Positions 5,096-10,336 of a DNA stretch of 10,336 nt are shown here, one piece after another; the first letter of the stretch is position 1; each line of letters opens with the position of its first letter. This stretch comes from an uncultured Chitinophagaceae bacterium. GTDB lineage: Bacteria > Bacteroidota > Bacteroidia > Chitinophagales > Chitinophagaceae. The translations under genes were made by a program, and so were the position numbers. Where the stretch lies: NCBI GenBank assembly GCA_937996595.1, contig CALKVC010000172.1, forward strand, positions 1 to 10,336, read 5' to 3'. The notes below the pieces were generated by a model. It was not told where the DNA came from and searched no databases. It saw only the letters and a list, made by a program, of their open reading frames with translations.

Positions 5096-6289
5096 ATGCT
5101 GACAGGAAAAAAAATATTATTGGGAATTACAGGAAGCATAGCTGCATATAAAGCGGCCATGCTGGTAAGGTTACTGGTTAAAGCAGGCGCAGAAGTAAAA
5201 GTGGTTATGACCCCTGCAGCCGCCGGTTTTATCACACCGCTCACCCTGTCTACCTTATCAAAAAATGAAGTGCTTACTGAGCTATCACATAACAGCTCAT
5301 GGGCAAACCACGTAATGCTCGGCCGATGGGCGGATGTAATGCTGATTGCCCCGCTAAGTTGTAATACCCTGGGGAAAATGGCTAATGGAATTTGCGATAA
5401 CCTGCTGATGGCAGTGTATTTGTCGGCAACATGCCCGGTAATGGCTGCGCCGGCCATGGATGAAGATATGTGGTTACATCCTTCCACAAAAGCGAATATC
5501 AGCAAAATCGTTTCTTTTGGAAATCACCTGGTTCCGGTTGGTCATGGTGAACTGGCCAGCGGACTTACAGGTCCCGGTAGAATGGCAGAACCCGAACAAA
5601 TCCTGGAATGGCTGAAGGATTTTTTTTTTAAGGGCAGGCAGTTAACGGGAAAAAAAGTGCTGGTAACAGCCGGGCCTACGTATGAACCAATAGATCCGGT
5701 GCGATTTATCGGCAATCATTCATCCGGAAAGATGGGAATAGCTCTGGCAGATGAGTTTCATCGGCGCGGTGCTGAAGTAACATTGGTTACAGGGCCTGTT
5801 ACACAACCATTGACCGGCAATTACCCGATTGTAAAAGTAAATACGGCCGCTGAAATGTACGAGGCATGCATGCGTATTTTCCCGGAAACAAATATTGCCG
5901 TTATGAGTGCTGCCGTAGCCGATTATACAATTGCAGAGCCGGCCGGAGAAAAAATAAAAAAAGATTCGGGTACACTTAGCCTGGTATTGCAAAAAACGGC
6001 TGATATTCTGAAAACGCTTGGGGCTAAAAAGAAACCCGGGCAGTTCCTGGCTGGGTTTGCATTGGAAACAAATGATGAAAAAGCGAATGCATTAAAAAAA
6101 CTACAGTCAAAAAATGCGGATATGATTGTGCTGAACTCCCTGAATGACACCGGTGCAGGATTTGGCCACAACACTAACAAAATCTGTATTTTTGATAAAA
6201 CAGGGAATGAATATCATTTTGATACAAAACCGAAGCAGGCCATTGCTGCGGATATCGTGAATACCATTTTAAAAATTTCAAATGCGTAG
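5096..6289 (+). CDS. coaBC: Bifunctional phosphopantothenoylcysteine decarboxylase / phosphopantothenate-cysteine ligase CoaBC
   Basis: This cytoplasmic flavoprotein (397 residues) carries out steps two and three of CoA synthesis: ligation of cysteine to 4'-phosphopantothenate using CTP, then decarboxylation to 4'-phosphopantetheine. The N-terminal CoaC domain (about 1-178) has the flavin-fold start KKILLGITGSIAAYKA, catalytic His72 (NHVMLGRWAD), and PAMDEDMW at 119-126, with Asp122 where E. coli Dfp has Asn125. The substrate-clamp segment reads ASGLTGPGRM (154-163), with no Cys where E. coli has Cys158. The CoaB domain (about 185-397) shows KKVLVTAGPTYEPIDPVR, GNHSSGKMG (206-214), AAVADY (272-277) and KIKK (286-289). 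The ATG at 5096 is supported because the conserved fold starts four residues later. A T10 tract encodes the linker. The 3' end overlaps the next gene by 8 nt. Confidence 0.95.
   Translation: MLTGKKILLGITGSIAAYKAAMLVRLLVKAGAEVKVVMTPAAAGFITPLTLSTLSKNEVLTELSHNSSWANHVMLGRWADVMLIAPLSCNTLGKMANGICDNLLMAVYLSATCPVMAAPAMDEDMWLHPSTKANISKIVSFGNHLVPVGHGELASGLTGPGRMAEPEQILEWLKDFFFKGRQLTGKKVLVTAGPTYEPIDPVRFIGNHSSGKMGIALADEFHRRGAEVTLVTGPVTQPLTGNYPIVKVNTAAEMYEACMRIFPETNIAVMSAAVADYTIAEPAGEKIKKDSGTLSLVLQKTADILKTLGAKKKPGQFLAGFALETNDEKANALKKLQSKNADMIVLNSLNDTGAGFGHNTNKICIFDKTGNEYHFDTKPKQAIAADIVNTILKISNA
5620..5629 (+). other. T10 homopolymer at the CoaC/CoaB domain linker
   Basis: Ten consecutive T encode Asp175-Phe-Phe-Phe178 (GAT TTT TTT TTT AAG) exactly between the two CoaBC domains. 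One extra base makes the next codon TAA immediately; one base fewer reads TTA AGG GCA GGC AGT TAA and stops after five further codons. Either slip would yield a CoaC-only protein of about 178-182 residues. Confidence 0.7.
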
Positions 6290-7199
6290 AATAAAATGTT
6301 TACTGCTGTTGTTGGTAATCAGCAGCGTGGCTAATGCACAGGAACTGAATGCAAGGGTTACCGTTGTTACAACCCGTGTAAGCAATAATGTTAACCGGAA
6401 TACTTTTCTTACCCTGCAAACTGCGCTCAATAATTTTCTGAATAACAGGAAATGGTCTTCCGATACCTATGCACCCAATGAGCGGATTGAATGCAATTTC
6501 CTGTTAAACCTGGAATCAACTTCTGAAACAAATGTATATAAGGCTTCTCTCACCATCCAGGCGGCCAGGCCGGTGTTCAACAGCAGTTACCTGTCGCCGA
6601 TCATCAACTTTAAAGATGACGATGTTACGTTTAAATACATTGAATTCCAGCAATTGGATTTTAATGAGAACCGGGTAACCGGTACCGACCCGCTGGCGTC
6701 TAACCTTACAGCCGTATTCGCCTATTATGCTTACTTGGTAATCGGCTTTGATGCTGATTCATTTTCACCAAAAGGCGGTGAGATCTTTTTCCAGAAAGCA
6801 CAGAATGTGGTGAATAATGCACCGGATGGGAGGAATATTGCCGGCTGGAAGGCATTTGACGGTATCCGTAACCGCTACTGGCTTGTGGAGAATATTTCCA
6901 ATAGCAGGTTTGCCATCATGCACGATGTTTATTATAATTATTACAGGCTGGTAATGGATAAGATGTATGAAGATGAAAAAGGGGCCAGGTCAGAACTGCT
7001 CAATGTGCTCAACCTCCTCGACAACTTCAATACCGAAAACCCGAATAAGATGATCACACAGTTCTTTTTCCAGGGAAAGGCAACAGAACTGGTAAAGGTA
7101 TTTTCCAAAGCAACACCGCCTGAAAAGGCAAGAGCCCTGGAATTATTGCCCAAGCTTGACCTGACCAATGCAGGCAAATATAAAGAAGAGCTGAAATGA
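6282..7199 (+). CDS. DUF4835 family exported protein (PorD-like, type IX secretion-linked)
   Basis: A 305-residue exported protein of the DUF4835 family, recognised by the start of the mature protein (QELNARVTVV), LQTALNNFLNNRKWSSD (46-62), and the block AYYAYLVIGFDADSFSPKGG that holds the family's conserved Tyr/Asp/Ser pattern. Residues 1-19 are a Sec signal peptide (MRRIK, LLLLLVIS, cleavage at ANA/QE) with no lipobox. The remainder looks like a soluble alpha/beta periplasmic protein; no transmembrane segment is seen. The family is largely restricted to Bacteroidota, and some databases name it PorD and link it to the type IX secretion system; I have this from memory and could not check it. 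It starts inside the last codons of coaBC (8-nt overlap) and its stop overlaps the next start (ATGA). The biochemical function is unknown. Confidence 0.85.
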   Translation: MRRIKCLLLLLVISSVANAQELNARVTVVTTRVSNNVNRNTFLTLQTALNNFLNNRKWSSDTYAPNERIECNFLLNLESTSETNVYKASLTIQAARPVFNSSYLSPIINFKDDDVTFKYIEFQQLDFNENRVTGTDPLASNLTAVFAYYAYLVIGFDADSFSPKGGEIFFQKAQNVVNNAPDGRNIAGWKAFDGIRNRYWLVENISNSRFAIMHDVYYNYYRLVMDKMYEDEKGARSELLNVLNLLDNFNTENPNKMITQFFFQGKATELVKVFSKATPPEKARALELLPKLDLTNAGKYKEELK

Positions 7200-7564
7200 T
7201 ACGTTTTGCACCACTGTTGATGCTGGTTCTCCTAAGTTCTTGTGGCCGTAAGGAAGATGTGCCGGAAGGTATTTTGAAACCGGCTAAGATGCAGGACCTT
7301 TTCTGGGATTTTACAAGGGCGGAAGTATACAGCAGTTATTTTGCAAAGCGCGACAGCCTGCGCAGCGAAGCCATCGAAAACCTGCAGCTCCAGGAAAAGA
7401 TCTTTAAACTGCATCATGTAACAAAAGATGAGTTCTATAAAAGTTACATCTATTATTCCAATCATAAAGACCTGATGACGAAAATGATTGACAGTATTTT
7501 GGCCAGGAAGAAAAGAGAAAAGGAAAAGAAACAGCCATTACAGAAGGAGATTAAAAAAATTTAA
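7196..7564 (+). CDS. DUF4296 family lipoprotein
   Basis: A small 122-residue lipoprotein. The signal peptide MIRFAPLLMLVLLSSC ends in lipobox LSSC with Cys16 as the lipidated residue; GRKEDVPEGI follows. The body fits DUF4296, a short helical family from Bacteroidota: an early PxGILKPAKMQDLFWDF segment, a central LQLQEKIFKLHHVTKDEFYKS, and SYIYYSNHKDLMTKMIDSI with the family's YY-then-helix pattern. The C-terminus (from about 105) is a highly charged Lys/Glu tail. No biochemical role is established to my knowledge. Its ATG overlaps the stop of the DUF4835 gene in an ATGA junction, a common sign of coupled translation, so the two may act together in the envelope. Confidence 0.8.
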   Translation: MIRFAPLLMLVLLSSCGRKEDVPEGILKPAKMQDLFWDFTRAEVYSSYFAKRDSLRSEAIENLQLQEKIFKLHHVTKDEFYKSYIYYSNHKDLMTKMIDSILARKKREKEKKQPLQKEIKKI

Positions 7565-7573
7565 ACGTATAGT

Positions 7574-8275
7574 ATGAACAAGGTTTATGAAAACGCCGGC
7601 CAGGCAATTGCAGATATTGCAGATGGTAATGTACTGATGCTTGGCGGGTTCGGCTTATGCGGGATACCGGAAAATTGTATTGCTGCGCTGGTTGAGAAAG
7701 GCGTGAAAAACCTTACCTGTATTTCCAATAATGCCGGGGTGGATGATTTTGGTATCGGCCTGATGCTTAAACAGAAGCAGGTGAAAAAAATGATCTCATC
7801 CTATGTTGGCGAGAATGCTGAATTTGAAAGGCAGTTGCTAAGCGGCGAACTGGAAGTGGAACTCGTTCCCCAGGGCACACTGGCAACGCGATGCCTGGCT
7901 GCGGGATATGGGATGCCGGCTGTTTTTACACCTGCAGGCGTTGGCACAGAAGTGGCCGCCGGGAAAGAAATAAGAAATTTTAACGGTAAGGATTACCTGC
8001 TGGAATATGCCTTTGAAGCAGATTTTGCTATAGTAAAAGCATGGAAAGGTGATACACACGGGAACCTTGTATTTAAAGATACTGCCAGGAACTTTAACCC
8101 GCTGATGGCTATGGCTGGAAAAGTAACCATTGCTGAAGTGGAAGAACTGGTTCCCGCAGGTGAACTGGACCCAAACCAAATTCATACACCCGGAATTTTT
8201 GTACACCGCATTTTCCAGGGAAAGGATTATGAGAAAAGGATTGAACAAAGAACCGTTCAGAAACATAAATCCTGA
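7574..8275 (+). CDS. scoA: Succinyl-CoA:3-ketoacid CoA-transferase subunit A
   Basis: Subunit A (233 residues) of the class I CoA-transferase that moves CoA from succinyl-CoA to acetoacetate, or the reverse, linking ketone bodies and short-chain acids to the TCA cycle. Very close agreement with the SCOT family is visible: LMLGGFGLCGIPEN (21-34, the CoA-binding glycine-rich turn), SNNAGVDDFGIGLML, SSYVGENAEFERQLLSGELE, LVPQGTLATR and TPAGVGTEVA. These segments resemble the N-terminal half of animal OXCT1 more than AtoD. Length is normal. The ATG follows the DUF4296 stop by only 9 nt, with no terminator between, so it appears to be in the same transcript as the bamD-coaBC run. Substrate preference is inferred from family resemblance. 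Confidence 0.93.
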   Translation: MNKVYENAGQAIADIADGNVLMLGGFGLCGIPENCIAALVEKGVKNLTCISNNAGVDDFGIGLMLKQKQVKKMISSYVGENAEFERQLLSGELEVELVPQGTLATRCLAAGYGMPAVFTPAGVGTEVAAGKEIRNFNGKDYLLEYAFEADFAIVKAWKGDTHGNLVFKDTARNFNPLMAMAGKVTIAEVEELVPAGELDPNQIHTPGIFVHRIFQGKDYEKRIEQRTVQKHKS

Positions 8276-8317
8276 ATGAAAAGCATCAATATTAATTTAC
8301 CATTTTAAAGAATCATA

Positions 8318-8974
8318 ATGGCACTTGATAAATACCAGATTGCTCAAAGGATTGCTAAAGAATTGAAAGACGGATATTATGTAAACCTGGGTATAGGTAT
8401 CCCAACCCTGGTTGCCAATTATATTCCTGATGGGATAAATGTTGTACTGCAAAGCGAAAACGGATTATTGGGTATGGGGCCATTCCCGGAAGAAGGGAAA
8501 GAAGATGCAGACCTGATAAATGCCGGTAAACAAACAATAACTACTTTACCCGGATCATCTTTTTTCGACAGCGCCCTTAGTTTTGGAATGATACGTTCAG
8601 GCAAAGTAGACCTTACGGTATTAGGTGCTATGGAAGTAAGCGATACCGGTGATATTGCTAACTGGAAGATTCCGGGAAAGATGGTCAAAGGCATGGGAGG
8701 GGCAATGGACCTGGTTGCCAGTGCAAAAAACATTATCGTTGCCATGATGCATACAAACCCAAAAGGTGAAAGTAAATTGCTGCCCGCTTGCAGTCTGCCG
8801 CTCACCGGTGTAAAATGTGTGAAAAAGATTGTTAGTGATCTTGCAGTTATGGATATCACCGCAGCCGGTTTCAAACTGCTGGAGAGGGCCCCGGGTGTAA
8901 CGGTGGAGGAAATTAAATCTAAAACGGCCGGCAGGTTGATTATTGAAGGAGATATTCCTGAAATGCAGTTTTAA
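8318..8974 (+). CDS. scoB: Succinyl-CoA:3-ketoacid CoA-transferase subunit B
   Basis: Subunit B (218 residues), the partner carrying the catalytic Glu that forms the enzyme-CoA thioester. The active-site block is VVLQSENGLLGMGPFP (42-57), with Glu47 as the nucleophile. Other conserved segments are YYVNLGIGIPTLVANYIP (20-37), GSSFFDSALSFGMIRSGKVD (78-97), MVKGMGGAMDLVA, and LTGVKCVKKIVSDLAVMD. Length is typical and no residue appears missing. It follows scoA by 42 nt; this gap holds no hairpin or exact TAnnTTTG element, so co-expression with scoA is likely and makes stoichiometric sense for the heteromer. A bidirectional terminator follows at 9079-9110. Confidence 0.94.
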   Translation: MALDKYQIAQRIAKELKDGYYVNLGIGIPTLVANYIPDGINVVLQSENGLLGMGPFPEEGKEDADLINAGKQTITTLPGSSFFDSALSFGMIRSGKVDLTVLGAMEVSDTGDIANWKIPGKMVKGMGGAMDLVASAKNIIVAMMHTNPKGESKLLPACSLPLTGVKCVKKIVSDLAVMDITAAGFKLLERAPGVTVEEIKSKTAGRLIIEGDIPEMQF

Positions 8975-9078
8975 TATTTTTTACAATTATAATATTAGCA
9001 TGGGTTTTCTCAGGTTGGAAGGTTACTTAGGCTCACTAAACTGTGAAACGGAATAGCGCTTTGAAAAAAGTTTAAAAG

Positions 9079-9110
9079 AATATGCCCCGGCATTTACCGG
9101 GGCATATTTT
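9079..9110. terminator. Bidirectional terminator between convergent scoB and pckA
   Basis: Perfect 12-bp stem AATATGCCCCGG (9079-9090) / CCGGGGCATATT (9097-9108) with a 6-nt loop CATTTA. The plus-strand side continues as TTAT, and read on the minus strand the exit side is CTTTTAAA. It lies 105 nt after scoB and 21 nt after the end of pckA, so it can serve both. The 100 nt between scoB and the hairpin hold nothing else I can name. Confidence 0.9.
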
Positions 9111-9128
9111 ATACAGTCAGTATAGGTA

Positions 9129-10336
9129 TTAAATTGCCGGAGCAGCCTGTAAAATTTCCTCCGATACACCGGATGCATATTTTTCAAAATTGCTGATAAA
9201 TTCAGCTGCCAGTTGCTTCGCTTTCACATCATATTGCTCTTTATCTTTCCAGGTATTGCGTGGGTTCAGCACTTCTGAAGGAACGCCCGGGCACTCTACC
9301 GGCATCAGCATACCGAATACCGGGTGCGCTTCAAATGGTACATTATCCAGTTTGCCTTCCAGGGCCGCAGATATCATCGCCCTCGTGTACGGCAGTTTCA
9401 TCCGTTGTCCAACTCCATAAGGGCCACCGCTCCAGCCAGTATTTATCATCCATACATTCACCTGGTGTTCTTTCATCTTCTTACCCAGCATTTCTGCATA
9501 TTTTCCCGGGTGAAGTGGCAGGAAAGGCGCTCCAAAACAGGCGCTGAATGTAGAAGTAGGTTCATTCACACCTGCCTCTGTTCCGGCAACTTTTGCCGTA
9601 TAACCGCTGATAAACTGGTACATAGCCTGTCCGGGTGTTAACTTACTCACCGGTGGCAGTATGCCGTATGCATCGGCAGTAAGGAAAAAGATATTTTTTG
9701 GGGTTTGTCCGATTGATGGTTCCAGCGCATTGCTGATGAACGTTAACGGATAACTTACCCGGGTGTTTTCCGTAATGGCCTTGCTGCTGAAATCAATTTT
9801 ATTCGTTCCGGGGTAAAAAGTTACATTTTCAACCAATGCACCAGGCCTGATGGCATTATATATTTCAGGTTCTTTTTCTTCGCTAAGGTCGATTGTTTTG
9901 GCATAACAGCCACCTTCAAAATTAAAAACCGAATCTCCTGTCCATCCATGTTCGTCATCACCTATCAGTAACCGGTTAGGGTCTGCACTCAACGTTGTTT
10001 TTCCGGTTCCGCTCAGTCCGAAAAAGATAGCAGTATCACCGTCTTTGCCCATATTGGCACTGCAATGCATGCTTAATACATTGTTATGTTGCGGTAATGT
10101 ATAGTTAAGCATGGTAAAAATCCCTTTCTTCATTTCACCGGTATAACCTGTACCTCCAATAATGATGGTTTTATGTTTGAAACTAAGCATGGCAAAATTT
10201 TCAGCTGCGGTTCCGTCTACTGCCGGGTTCGCTTTAAAACCCGGTGCCTGTATGATATGCCACTCCGGGTTGAAATTTTCCAGGTGTTTTTCAGAAGGTC
10301 GAATGAACATATTATAACAGAACAGGTTGAGATCGG
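9129..10336 (-). CDS. pckA: Phosphoenolpyruvate carboxykinase (ATP), C-terminal three quarters (runs off right edge)
   Basis: ATP-dependent PEPCK converts oxaloacetate and ATP to phosphoenolpyruvate, CO2 and ADP, the first committed step of gluconeogenesis (some anaerobes run it in reverse). About 401 codons are present; the family has about 530-540, so roughly 130-140 N-terminal residues are missing. An in-frame ATG at 10310 is internal: the frame stays open to the edge, and the residues before it (DLNLFCYN then MFIRPSE) match the family's interior. Numbering from that Met: GEMKKG with Lys61/Lys62, SMHCSAN with metal-ligand His82, P-loop GLSGTGKTT (98-106), IGDDEHGW with Asp118/Asp119 (kinase-2/metal site), FNFEGGCYAK, and NTRVSYP. 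These follow the E. coli ATP-type enzyme, not the GTP type. It converges on scoB. The promoter is outside the window. Confidence 0.95.
   Translation of the reverse strand, partial: DLNLFCYNMFIRPSEKHLENFNPEWHIIQAPGFKANPAVDGTAAENFAMLSFKHKTIIIGGTGYTGEMKKGIFTMLNYTLPQHNNVLSMHCSANMGKDGDTAIFFGLSGTGKTTLSADPNRLLIGDDEHGWTGDSVFNFEGGCYAKTIDLSEEKEPEIYNAIRPGALVENVTFYPGTNKIDFSSKAITENTRVSYPLTFISNALEPSIGQTPKNIFFLTADAYGILPPVSKLTPGQAMYQFISGYTAKVAGTEAGVNEPTSTFSACFGAPFLPLHPGKYAEMLGKKMKEHQVNVWMINTGWSGGPYGVGQRMKLPYTRAMISAALEGKLDNVPFEAHPVFGMLMPVECPGVPSEVLNPRNTWKDKEQYDVKAKQLAAEFISNFEKYASGVSEEILQAAPAI

Noticed and set aside
5077..5505. 142-codon minus-strand frame inside coaBC, and similar antisense frames in scoA, scoB and pckA
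   Set aside because: They lie opposite strongly conserved genes, have low-information composition and no recognisable domains, so they are shadows.
8275..8310. Tiny ten-codon frame between scoA and scoB starting ATGAAAAGC
   Set aside because: Too short, no family resemblance and no initiation signal; more likely plain spacer.
10308..10310. ATG as the true start of a short 393-residue PEPCK
   Set aside because: The frame stays open to the window edge and the Met is internal to the family (the MFIRPS segment), so the gene is cut by the window and not truncated.
10329..10336. The window ends in AGATCGG, which resembles the start of a common sequencing adapter
   Set aside because: Read on the minus strand these bases continue the PEPCK frame (Asp-Leu before NLFCYN), which fits the family at this position, so they look genuine.

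Overview
The window looks like an ordinary chromosomal stretch from a member of the Bacteroidota, most likely Chitinophagaceae or a close relative. The evidence is a TAnnTTTG-type (Bacteroidota sigma-A) promoter, near absence of Shine-Dalgarno sequences, the short Bacteroidota-type omega subunit, families largely confined to this phylum (DUF4835, DUF4296), and an OmpA protein with TSP3 calcium repeats. The family placement is inference from general resemblance; no search was run.

Layout. 1-1452 (minus strand): a polyprenyl diphosphate synthase gene followed 6 nt later by the start of recJ, which runs off the left edge. 1453-1729: divergent intergenic region with a near-ideal promoter for the next gene. 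1730-3382 (plus): an exported OmpA-family outer-membrane protein, closed by a strong intrinsic terminator. 3443-3872: a long, very AT-rich non-coding stretch bounded by a small family of GC-rich GCCGGGAAG repeats, three direct on the left and two inverted on the right; this is the least explained part of the window. 3873-8974 (plus): a tightly packed seven-gene run, bamD, rpoZ, coaBC, DUF4835, DUF4296, scoA, scoB. Overlaps of 32, 8 and 4 nt and gaps of 82, 9 and 42 nt suggest an operon, with a terminator-like hairpin inside it directly before coaBC. 9079-9110: a bidirectional terminator. 9129-10336 (minus): pckA, missing its N-terminal part at the right edge.

Functionally the run mixes envelope assembly (BamD, possibly the DUF4835/type IX secretion-linked protein, a DUF4296 lipoprotein), transcription (omega), coenzyme A biosynthesis (CoaBC) and CoA-ester metabolism (succinyl-CoA:3-ketoacid CoA-transferase). 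PEPCK converges on it and adds gluconeogenic carbon flow. I see no mobile element genes, CRISPR, phage or defence system. The most interesting observations are regulatory or structural: the repeat-bounded intergenic element, the hairpin whose T tract runs into the coaBC start codon, and a T10 tract at the CoaC/CoaB linker where either a one-base gain or loss would release a CoaC-only product.
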